This document shows, piece after piece, positions 1-7,432 of a stretch of DNA of 14,959 bases (positions are counted from its first letter, which is position 1; every line of letters starts with the position of its first letter). The DNA comes from Brachionus koreanus. Lineage: Eukaryota; Rotifera; Eurotatoria; Ploima; Brachionidae. The notes below the pieces were generated by a model, which was given only the letters and a program-made list of their open reading frames with translations, ran no database searches and was not told the origin of the DNA. A program made the position numbers and the translations under genes. The DNA lies in assembly GCA_016987375.1 (NCBI GenBank), contig PJRA01000444.1, forward strand, positions 576,385 to 591,343. Direction: 5' to 3'.

Positions 1-1148
1 TCAAAATTTGAATAAGACAAACTCGCGTTCAAACTTTCATGGTGTAGATTCAAGCCAACTATTGAATCCAGATGAGCAGTGCAAAATTTTGCTTGGCAAA
101 GAAGCCTCATTTTGTCGAGTAGAATAAACACAAAAGTTTAATTAAAAAATATTTAAAAATAAAAATTTAATTTTAAAGTCGTATGCCAATGTTGTGTGTG
201 AAAGTCTATATTGCCGCAGCAGCACAAAAGACCCATGTGTCAAGATGTCCGATGGGGCCAAAGATGGTACAACGTGTGCATCGGGCAAAATTTGTCTGCA
301 AAAGTCTTGTATTAAAAATCAAAAAGGCTTGACTGGCGAGTGTTTGTTTGGCGACGACCTGGTCACACAAGAATCGATTGGCATGAATTTGCCTTCACCT
401 CAAATGGAATGCAGTCAAGTACTAAAGCACATAGAAAAAATCGGACAAGCAACTACCGCTTATTGTACAAATTCTAATTTTCGACAGATATGCTGTCAAA
501 CATGCAAAAGTAGTTGAGTAAAAAATAATTTATTTAATTTAAAAAATTTATTTTAATTTAGAATTTGAATTGGTTTCATGCAACGATCGGTATTTTGATT
601 GTCCAAGATATAAAGACACTTGCCAGTCGGCCAAAGTCAATGGACTTTCGGTGAAAATTCTTTGCCCAAGAACTTGTGGCAGATGCAATGCAGCACCGAT
701 AGAATGTCCCAAAGAAAACGTGTGTCAAAATGGAGGCAAGTGCTTAAATATTAAAACCAGCAATAATAGTGTGTTTGGTTTTATGTGTGATTGTGCTTTG
801 GGTTATCATGGCGATCTGTGCCAAATGAGAGACTCGTGTTTGCCTAATCCGTGTCAAGTAGATGAGAAATGCGTTTCATTGGGAAATATTGCCTACAAGT
901 GTGTAGCTAAAAATGGTGAGGTGAAAAAAACTGGTCCTGGTAGTTCGACTAAAAAGTCAAATGATAAAAGCGTGTCGGCCAAAGAGAGCAAAAAATTAAA
1001 AATTGAAAACAAACTTTTGAATTTGTGCAACAATTTTGATGATGATATATGCAATTATTATGCACAGCAGGGTTTATGTGGAGACGAGTACTATTTAAAT
1101 GGTAAGCCAATTACCAAAAAGTGCAGAAAAGCTTGCAAAGTTTGTTAA
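1..1148 (+). CDS. ADAMTS-like secreted protein, 3' part (ADAM Cys-rich, PLAC-like, ShK, EGF, ShK); 5' end outside the window
   Basis: Three exons are visible: from the window edge (frame at base 2) to 118, 179-509, and 562-1148 with stop TAA at 1146. Introns 119-178 and 510-561 are GT-AG, 60 and 52 nt, phases 0 and 1. Exons 1-2 give an ADAM/ADAMTS cysteine-rich domain (NPDEQCKILLG, FCR joined to SYANVVCESLYC, then DGTTCASGKIC), followed by six cysteines ending ICCQTCK that fit a PLAC domain. Exon 3 adds a six-Cys ShK domain (SCNDRYFDCP to CPRTCGRC), a six-Cys EGF domain (CQNGGKC to CDCALGYHGDLC), a four-Cys partial EGF, a Lys/Ser linker and a final ShK domain (CNNFDDDIC to CRKACKVC). ADAMTS family members are secreted extracellular metalloproteases; the catalytic domain would lie upstream, so activity cannot be judged. 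No thrombospondin repeat is seen between the Cys-rich and PLAC-like parts. Exon 3 has no start codon near its 5' end, which supports splicing over a separate gene. An ADAMTS-like protein without a protease is possible. Confidence 0.82.
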
Positions 1149-1219
1149 ACTTAGACAGAGTAGAGAGAGAATTTTTTTTTTTGAATATTATTTTTGATTA
1201 TTTGTAGTTTAAATTTTAA

Positions 1220-1229
1220 AATAAATAAA
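1220..1229 (+). promoter_or_regulatory. Overlapping AATAAA poly(A) signals of the ADAMTS-like gene
   Basis: Two overlapping AATAAA hexamers (1220-1225 and 1224-1229) lie about 72 nt after the stop codon. A further AATAAA occurs at 1325-1330, just before the 1347-1383 hairpin. Confidence 0.5.
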
Positions 1230-1346
1230 ATAGAAAGTTTTTTTTTTGAATCTTTTATTTCATTTTGTCATTATTTATCTTTAATTCAATTTTAATGTCA
1301 TTAGAAATTTGCAATTTTTTTTAAAATAAATGCTCAATTTTGAATA

Positions 1347-1383
1347 TCACGTCACTAAAATAGACTCTATTTTAGTGACGTGA
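1347..1383. repeat. Perfect inverted repeat, 18-bp arms, 1-nt loop
   Basis: The left arm (1347-1364) begins TCACGTCACT and the right arm (1366-1383) ends AGTGACGTGA. All 18 positions pair and a single C (1365) separates the arms. Each arm carries TGACGTG, a CRE/ATF-like core. It sits about 200 bp after the ADAMTS-like stop codon. Confidence 0.9.
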
Positions 1384-1689
1384 AAAAAAACATGTCAATC
1401 AATTCGGATAATTACGTTATATATTATTAACGTAAAATAAAAACATATCGAACACTGACTAAAATTTTTGACCTTTAAGTCGAATATTTACTTGTAAGGA
1501 TATTTTTCTAAAAAAGAATTAGTATACTCTAACCTTAATTTTGTTATGGCTATGTGTGAAATTAAAAAATGTTGACAAAATTAAAATTATTTAATAAAAA
1601 ATAAAATTCATGCATTTCAAATATTATTCAAAGTTCAATTTTGATTGCTTTGTAGATCAATTTGTAAATCAAAAAATTTTGTCTCAAAG

Positions 1690-1828
1690 TTTATTCAAGA
1701 GCTCCAGTATAACTTCAATATGAGGTTCCAATAAACCAGATCAGATTTTGCTGTGCATAACCAATCGTCCTCATAGCTAATCTGAAAACAAAAGCGAGTC
1801 TAAGTTCAATCGGAGCTCTTGGAATAAA
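1690..1828. repeat. Imperfect inverted repeat, about 139 bp, possible MITE or hairpin element
   Basis: TTTATTCAAGAGCTCC (1690-1705) is mirrored by GGAGCTCTTGGAATAAA (1812-1828), identical after reverse complementing except for one extra base. The interior shows weaker pairing (AACTTCAAT against AAGTTCAAT on opposite sides). No clear target-site duplication is visible, so the mobile-element reading is tentative. Confidence 0.4.
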
Positions 1829-3271
1829 TGGCAGCATTTTCAAAATTAAAATCAAATTTCATTTCTAAAGAATATCAAATAGATCAAAGAAAGCTAAAAA
1901 CAACTGAAGGAACCATAATAAAAAAAAATTTTGAGTCTTGGAAAGAGAGCTATTTAAATTTTTTTTAGCATGTTCATGCTGAATTAGAGAAAAATGTTAT
2001 TATTAATCAATCAAATAAAGTCACATTTATTACTAATCATATTATTTACAGTCTATAAGAATATTTAAAATGAACCGAAGAATATAATCGAATAGTAAAT
2101 TAAAAGTAAATTTAAAGATACATTTTTTTAAAAATTAAATTAGTCTAAACTCTGTCCTAAGATTAAAAATATATTCGGGTACTTTTTTGAAAATTTATTA
2201 TTAAAAAAATATTAAAAAATCTTCCTTGAGCGTTCTCAAATGATCTTACTAGAGAACTAAAATTATCAATTTATATAAATTTGTTAGTCCTTTTAATAGA
2301 AAAAAAAAACTATTAAAACAAAGCCATTTAGTTTTTAATTGTTTCCTACAATACTACCAAGTAAGTCTAGTAAGCCAGTTGTTTAATAAACTAAGTCTTG
2401 AAACACGCTTTATGATTTCACACAGAAATAAGTTATTCTTAAAAAATTTTAAAAATAAAAATTTAATTTAAAAAAAATCGCATAATTTATTTGTTTGGCT
2501 CCTTTTGGACAGTTTCTAAGCTAAAGTAAATTAGGAGAATATTTGTTAAGTTTTTATTTATTGTTTAATAAACAATAGAAAATATTCAATTGTTTTAAAT
2601 CTCTAGTCTATTTTTATTTTATTTTTTTAATAAGTTAATTTAAAAATAAAAAAAAAAAACATCAATAATATTTTTATAATTTATAACTATATATTTGTTG
2701 TGCCTGAGGAACTCCTAACTTGACTTGACTGGACTCCTAGCTCATTACAGAAAAAAGAAAATAAAGAAAAGAATAATAATTAACCAAATTAAAGAAAATC
2801 ATAATACATTAACATTGAAACTGAAATTGAAATTATAATAACTGCTCAAATATATTTGTTTCTTTTATTGTCCATTTTTATTTTTTTATTTAGATTTTTT
2901 TTATTTTTACACCGCCTTAAAGGCGTCAATTGAATAAATAAATTAAATAAATATTGTAATAAGCTTTAAATTTTTCAGTATTCTCTTAAAACATTTAGGT
3001 AAATTCTATCTATTTCTCTTTCTTCTTTTTTTCTTTTGTAAAAATTAAAAATTTCAAATTCGACAGGATTTAAACGAAAGCGTAGGCTATTCGGACAAAC
3101 CCATGGGGCATTTCACCTCAATTAAAAATAAAATTATTTTCATTTTTGATCCTAGGAGAATTTTGCCGAAAAAATGTGCCTCAAAATTATAAAACTAATT
3201 CATTCTAATACACCATAAATCTAAACAAAATATTATGTTTAAGACATAAGAAACTAATTGCTTTTTGTTTT

Positions 3272-3286
3272 TTTATTAAATTTATT
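3272..3286 (-). promoter_or_regulatory. AATAAA poly(A) signals for the GPCR gene (minus strand)
   Basis: TTTATT at 3272-3277 and 3281-3286 reads AATAAA on the minus strand, about 33-47 nt past the GPCR stop codon at 3319-3321. Confidence 0.5.
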
Positions 3287-3318
3287 TGAAATAAAATAAA
3301 AAATATCAATAATTGATT

Positions 3319-4608
3319 CTAAAACGATTTAAATGAATATCTTATAGAACATTTAGACGTTTTTCTAGTCTTTCTTTTTTTCCACAGACTAAAACAATTG
3401 AATAAATGAGAAAAAAATTTTTTTGTCTCATTGCGAAATGTTTTGCCACTAATTGAATACAAGAAAAAATTAGTACTATGATTCAAATATTGTAAAAGTT
3501 CAGCGACTGCCTTGATCAAATCAAATTTGGCGATTGTGTTCTCATCGACAGGCACCTCTGAAATAATCATATATGGCGAAGTTATATTTTGGTCAAGTAT
3601 AGGCTCAATGTTGCTGTCGAAAAACTGCGGCACTGTAAAATAAATAATTTGCATTACAACCATAGGCATCGAGAATAGCAGAAACGAAATGTTCAAAGTC
3701 AATAGCATGAAAGCGATGCGTCTATTTAGTCTTCGATTGGGCTGAAGATAATTGATTCTGTCTCTGATGCGCTTGACTTTTTTTCCATTTGACAGCATTA
3801 TTTCAAATGACTGTCTCAGACTGCCGAATTGAACGCCTGCAACTCTGTTTTGCAGTGAATTGGGCGGAACAACTATGTGACTGGCGGGCTTTTTACGAAA
3901 AAAATTCTCCTCCAACAATTGAAAGCTGTCATCGGCTGCTTTGAACAGATACTTGACAATTAATAAGTTAAACAAACTTATGAGACAAAAGGGCACAAAC
4001 GAATAGATCATTGCGTCTATGTAGATCCAATAGCTTTGATAGAATTCATGCCAGAAAGTGTCTATACAAATAGGCTCATATTGAGCATGGTTGCCATCGT
4101 TTGTATAATTGTGTGCCTGTTCGAATATGAGCTCTTTTCTAGCCTTAATTACTGAATGTGTAAGCAAAAAATGACTGTTTATAAAGCAGCTCAAACATGC
4201 CGATGCCATTATGGTCACCTTGAATTGAAGCTTGCGGTTAATTTTGACTGCTCTGAGCGGCTTCCACACTGCGTACAAACGCTCGGCAGTCATTATAACT
4301 ATGACAAAGACGGACCAGTCTGCGAATGTGTAGAACAAAAATGGCACAAATTTACAGCTGATCATTGACAATAGAGTGAATGAATAGTTTGGGTTTATGG
4401 TGTGGACCCACATGTTCACACCACCGACTAGCAGGACTCCTGAGTCGATGAGGCCCAGCGAGCCCATATAGTGGCTTGTGATGGACAAGTTGCGGATTTT
4501 TTTTGTCACAAAATAGGACACTATGTTGAGCACAAAGCCAAATATGATTATACATGGCAGTACGAATACTCTCAAATAATAGGGCATATTTATTGCTAAA
4601 TTAGACAT
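3319..4608 (-). CDS. Class A (rhodopsin-like) G protein-coupled receptor, peptide-receptor type
   Basis: A single-exon frame of 429 aa with seven hydrophobic segments, expected at the plasma membrane. Class A landmarks are present: N28 in TM1 (GFVLNIV), D55 in TM2 (LGLIDSG), C85 before TM3, E109-R110-L111 in place of DRY (TAERLYAVWKPL), C181 in the second extracellular loop as the likely disulfide partner, P206 in TM5, P315 in TM6 (LLFSMP, lacking the usual CWxP), and NFFLY at 380-384 in place of NPxxY, followed by GKTFRNE at the helix 8 junction. The NFxxY and GKxFR forms are familiar from invertebrate FMRFamide-type peptide receptors, so a neuropeptide ligand is likely but not shown. The third cytoplasmic loop is long (about 223-294) and basic. 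Only about 11 residues precede TM1, with no sequon in that N-terminus; N-x-T sequons occur at 167 and 340. An in-frame TAA lies six bases upstream of the ATG, so the start is sound unless a separate 5' exon exists. Confidence 0.85.
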   Translation of the reverse strand: MSNLAINMPYYLRVFVLPCIIIFGFVLNIVSYFVTKKIRNLSITSHYMGSLGLIDSGVLLVGGVNMWVHTINPNYSFTLLSMISCKFVPFLFYTFADWSVFVIVIMTAERLYAVWKPLRAVKINRKLQFKVTIMASACLSCFINSHFLLTHSVIKARKELIFEQAHNYTNDGNHAQYEPICIDTFWHEFYQSYWIYIDAMIYSFVPFCLISLFNLLIVKYLFKAADDSFQLLEENFFRKKPASHIVVPPNSLQNRVAGVQFGSLRQSFEIMLSNGKKVKRIRDRINYLQPNRRLNRRIAFMLLTLNISFLLFSMPMVVMQIIYFTVPQFFDSNIEPILDQNITSPYMIISEVPVDENTIAKFDLIKAVAELLQYLNHSTNFFLYSISGKTFRNETKKFFSHLFNCFSLWKKRKTRKTSKCSIRYSFKSF

Positions 4609-5872
4609 GATTTATTGTCAAAATTTATATATCTGAATTTTATCTTTTATGTTTGAAAACAATATGAAAAAAAAAATGGAATTTAATCTGATCTTATTAG
4701 AAATTATTCTAAGCTGGATGTAACCTTTAAGAAAAATTAGTTTTAAATAACAGGCAAATTGTTTAAGACACGAGCCTGTTCAAATTGGATTTGATTTTTA
4801 AAATGAAAAAAAAAAATTTTTTTTGATAGCTTATTATTTAGGCATGAAATAAAAAATATAAATTTCCCTTAGAAAAAAATGCAGATGCTTTTTTAGATAG
4901 AGAAATTCAATTGGAGTGATTGTTTTTGTGACAGTCAAGAACTTATTCTCCATTTTGTCTGTGAGACGAATATTTTGATTAATCTTCTAATTTGATTCTA
5001 TGAACAAGCATTCATTTTCAAGGTATTTTTTTAGACAAAATTAAATTGAAGACTTTCAATTTATCTCATGATAACTTACAACTTTTTCTTAAATTCTAAT
5101 TAATTAATAAATTAGAATTTAGGACAAATTGAGAAATTGTATTAGCTGAGCCGAGTCAAAAATTAAATGAATCAAAACTAGGTAAATTTTATTTTATGAT
5201 GATTTGAATAGAATATTAAAAGGAATCCAGGTTTAATTATTTTGTAAATTTCGATCAAAAAATTAACAGGAAAGCAAAAAAAAAAATTTCTGTTCTAAAT
5301 AGCAAAATAATTTAAAAAAATCCGTGGTGTTTGTTACATTTTTTAAAGTTAAATAAAAATTATACATCAAAATCGTTATAATTAGTGTCGCATAGGTTAC
5401 TATTTGTCTAAGAAAGGGATTTAAAGACATTCTGAAGATTTTGTCAACACAATTTAAATTAATCTGATTTATTTCACTTTTAAAAATCAAATTTAAAAAT
5501 GAATTTTTTAAATTTAATAGGTCTAGAAAGTATAAAGTTGACTTATGATAAGAGGATTAGAGAGACTTAAATTCAACCTTGAAGATAGCTAATCGCCTCT
5601 CTGGTACATGAAATATGGCAAAATTGGTGAAAAGCAGATAACGAACAACCATTTACCATTGTAACGGACAAGGATTTGGCCCGTTATGTTTATACATGTA
5701 TAAAAGAGCTCAAGAAAAGAAAATGTTAATTAATTAATTATTTTATTTATCTAAATTTAAATTTAATTATTGAATTTTACAAATATTAGAGTGCAAAAGA
5801 ATAAAATTAAAGCATTAATTTAAATTTTTTTTCTCTCTTCAATTTGATATATCACACTTGTACATAAAAATA
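4609..5872. other. AT-rich intergenic region upstream of the GPCR
   Basis: This holds the GPCR 5' flank (minus strand TATATAAA at 4624-4631, only about 16 nt before the ATG and so probably too close to be its TATA box), homopolymer runs, and near the right end a less AT-rich patch carrying a decayed coding stretch (5589-5729). No intact gene is supported. Confidence 0.5.
5589..5729 (+). pseudogene. Unrecognised decayed coding remnant
   Basis: One frame reads IASLVHEIWQNW, a TGA stop at 5628, then ADNEQPFTIVTDKDLARYV and a Lys-rich end ELKKRKC before TAA at 5727. Amino-acid composition and lower AT content than the surroundings look protein-derived. I do not recognise the family. It has no start codon, one internal stop and a TAG just upstream, so a relic of a mobile element or gene fragment is more likely than an active exon. 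Confidence 0.3.
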
Positions 5873-6108
5873 TACCGTAAACTCGAATATACAAACCCTG
5901 GCGTAAAAATCGTAAATTCGGTTTTATTCCGGGCATTAAACAAGTTTATTGAATAATTTTCAAATATAGTTTTAAAGCCGGATTAAAACTGAATTTTCGT
6001 TTCTAGTGAGTCATTAAATGTGCAAAAAATACCATTTTTTTTAAATACAAAAATTTAATATTTTTATTCAACAAATCACTCTTCGGATTTGATGTAAAAA
6101 TTGAATAT
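5873..6108 (+). repeat. Left terminal inverted repeat of the long-TIR element
   Basis: Outer 11 bp and the 5903-6062 core mirror the right arm; the inner part (6063-6108) matches only in patches because of an insertion of about 18 bp relative to the other arm. It ends a few bases before the ATG of the mini-gene, so it may also act as promoter or 5' UTR. Confidence 0.8.
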
Positions 6109-6111
6109 TCA

Positions 6112-6458
6112 ATGTCTACAGATAATGAAGAAGCTATTTTTGTTGATAATGGATCCGTAAATAGCAATACCAGAACAACAGAACAAATAGAGACAAACGA
6201 GCCTGATTTAATTACAAGAGAAGAACAAAAAATATTTGAGAATCTTGAGGATGGTAAGTCTCCTTCAGCACAACAAGCGGAGTTAAGCTGTCTACACCAA
6301 TAGTTTCAATATCATCATCAACACCAAATAAACGAAAAACTTTTGATAAGGAACCTGAGCTACGAGTGCCTAAAAAAAGAGGAAGAAAACTAGGAAGTAA
6401 GAACAAAAAGACAATCGAAAGAGAGACAGCTGTAAAACCAATAAGAAATTTTTTTTAA
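6112..6458 (+). CDS. Two-exon AT-hook mini-protein inside the long-TIR element
   Basis: Exon 1 is 6112-6253 and exon 2 is 6304-6458. The 50-nt intron 6254-6303 has a strong GTAAGT donor and ends CCAATAG; its length equals that of host introns in this window. Splicing joins phase 1 to phase 1 and gives 98 aa ending at TAA 6456. Exon 1 codes an acidic N-terminus (MSTDNEEAIF, ITREEQKIFENLEDG). Exon 2 codes a basic C-terminus with PKKRGRKLGSKNKK at about residues 70-83, an AT-hook-like minor-groove binding motif that may also act as a nuclear localisation signal. Without splicing the frame stops at 6301-6303. The frame fills the space between the two arms almost exactly. It may be the shortened N-terminus of a lost transposase or an accessory DNA-binding protein; I cannot tell which, and expression is unproven. 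Confidence 0.55.
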
Positions 6459-6688
6459 TCGAACTTTCAATTTTAATGCACGCATCAAATCCAAAGAATA
6501 TTAAATTTTTGTATTTAAAAAAAAAATAGTATTTTTTGCACATTTAATGACTCACTAGAAACGAAAATTCAGTTTTGATCCGGCCTTACAACTATATTTG
6601 AAAAGTATTCAATAAACTTGTTTAATGCCCGGAACAAAACCGAATTTACGATTTTTACCCCCTGGAAATGAAACGCTAGTTTACGGTA
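6459..6688 (-). repeat. Right terminal inverted repeat of the long-TIR element
   Basis: Reverse complement of the left arm, with the best-conserved part at 6497-6658. It starts immediately after the mini-gene stop codon (6456-6458) and contains AATAAA at 6611-6616, which could serve as its poly(A) signal. Confidence 0.8.
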
Positions 6689-6895
6689 ATTATTAATTTA
6701 AAATTTTAAATCAAAAAAGTTCCTCTAAAAATTAAAAAATAAAAGTCAGGGCAAAAGTTTTAACAATCATTACTACCTTTTTTCACACATTTATGATTAA
6801 TTCTTAAATATCTTCTAATTTTTAATTAATTAATTTTGACCTTAAAATGCTAAATTTAAAAATTCTCCAACTCATTTGGTCTCTAATCATAAAAA

Positions 6896-7345
6896 CCATG
6901 GTATGTCCGTCCACCAGATCTCAACCCAATCGAGAACTTATAGTCCTAGAAGGATGTTAAAATGGTAAACATTTAAGTAACCTCTATTGAGCATTTAACA
7001 CTAGAACGCCCGAAGGGTTTTTTAGACCCCTTTTTGAAAAATTGAAACTTGATTTTTACCACATAAAAAATAAAATTTTAAAAAACGGTTTTTATTATTT
7101 AAAAATTTTGATTGTAATTTTTTAGAAAATGAATAAATTTTCAAAGAAAATGTTTAATTTATCTTGATAACTTTATTTGAAATTTTAATGAGAAATCAGC
7201 CGGGCTTTCTAGTGTTAAAAGAGGTTTTACACAAAGAGTGGCTACAGATTCCGACTGAGTAAATAGCGTACAAAAATTGATTGAATCAATGCCAAAAAGA
7301 GTTTTGGCTTGTTATAAGGCCAAAGGCGGACATTTCAAATATTAA
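6896..7345 (+). pseudogene. Tc1/mariner transposase C-terminus, pseudogene interrupted by a MITE
   Basis: Codons 6911-6937 read PPDLNPIEN, the hallmark leading to the third catalytic Asp/Glu region of Tc1 transposases. The same frame continues with stops at 6941 (TAG where Trp is usual), 6947 and 6971, then IEHL up to the TTAA at 6995. Skipping 6999-7218 (MITE plus one TTAA) the frame resumes as KEVLHKEWLQIPTE. A TAA at 7260 and a shift follow, and then 7268-7345 reads VQKLIESMPKRV, ACYKAKGGHFKY and TAA, the typical Tc1 C-terminus (SMPRR, AKGGHTKY in intact copies). The N-terminal DNA-binding domain and first catalytic Asp are absent. It is inactive. Confidence 0.85.
6999..7214. mobile_element. 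piggyBac-type MITE, 216 bp, TTAA target duplication
   Basis: The ends are CACTAGAACGCCCG (6999-7012) and, reverse-complemented, CACTAGAAAGCCCG (7201-7214), matching at 13 of 14 positions. Direct TTAA copies flank it (6995-6998 and 7215-7218), the target-site signature of piggyBac elements. The interior is AT-rich and noncoding. It lies inside the Tc1 pseudogene, whose frame is restored when it and one TTAA are left out, so it inserted after the Tc1 copy. Confidence 0.88.
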
Positions 7346-7389
7346 ATTCTTAAAATTTCTAAACTTTTGCAACATACTGTATTCAAATC

Positions 7390-7428
7390 ACATTAAACCA
7401 AACAATATGACTTTGTTTGGTTTAATGT
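7390..7428. repeat. Perfect inverted repeat, 16-bp arms, 7-nt loop
   Basis: ACATTAAACCAAACAA (7390-7405) pairs fully with 7413-7428 across a 7-nt loop (7406-7412). It lies about 10 bp beyond the right end of the Tc1 remnant and just ahead of the 7433-7774 coding remnant. Confidence 0.85.
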
Positions 7429-7432
7429 TTAA

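Larger units (their letters stand above)
1149..3318. other. AT-rich intergenic region between convergent genes
   Basis: No gene is supported here. The region contains a perfect hairpin (1347-1383), a smaller inverted repeat (TTACGTT at 1412-1418, AACGTAA at 1429-1435), an imperfect inverted repeat (1690-1828), a 46-codon ATG-started open frame (1828-1968), a 13-bp palindrome CGCCTTAAAGGCG (2913-2925) in a poly-T context, and a locally less AT-rich patch with a 47-codon open frame (3049-3192). The rest is homopolymer-rich sequence without structure I can name. Confidence 0.6.
5873..6688. mobile_element. DNA transposon-like element with about 230-bp terminal inverted repeats and an internal mini-gene
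   Basis: The ends are TACCGTAAACT (5873-5883) and its exact reverse complement (6678-6688). After an unmatched stretch of about 19 bp the arms match closely: 5903-6062 against 6497-6658 differ by about six or seven substitutions and a poly-T length change (8 against 10), roughly 95% identity. Weaker matching continues inward (GGATTTGATG near 6085 and its complement near 6485), so the arms reach almost to the mini-gene. Each arm holds two related subterminal motifs (CGTAAACTCG at 5876, CGTAAATTCG at 5911 on the left), plausible transposase-binding sites. If the outer TA is the target duplication the element proper begins CCGTAA, as in TA-targeting Tc1/mariner-type elements. No transposase is present, so it is non-autonomous. 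Confidence 0.85.
6747..7379 (+). mobile_element. Decayed, internally deleted Tc1/mariner element
   Basis: The left end CAGGGCAAAAGTTTTAAC (6747-6764) and the reverse complement of the right end, CAGTATGTTGCAAAAGTTT (7361-7379), are related and resemble Tc1-family termini with a GCAAAAGTTT core. A TA follows the right end (7380-7381); the left flank no longer reads TA. Between them lie only the C-terminal part of a transposase and a foreign MITE (6999-7214). Most of the transposase gene is missing. Confidence 0.7.

Noticed and set aside
1828..1968. 46-codon ATG open frame, Lys-rich
   Set aside because: Length is within chance expectation for several kilobases of six-frame AT-rich sequence, and there is no motif or codon signal strong enough to call a gene.
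4624..4631. TATATAAA as GPCR promoter (minus strand)
   Set aside because: It is only about 16 nt before the ATG, so transcription would start at or past the start codon; such strings are common in this AT-rich DNA.
5263..5490. 75-codon minus-strand open frame with hydrophobic stretches
   Set aside because: It lies in AT-rich DNA with homopolymer-driven Phe, Leu and Lys content, has no recognisable motif and no composition shift. Chance is the best explanation.
6212..6406. 64-codon minus-strand open frame inside the long-TIR element
   Set aside because: It overlaps the spliced AT-hook frame on the other strand, spans its intron and has no motif; a shadow frame.
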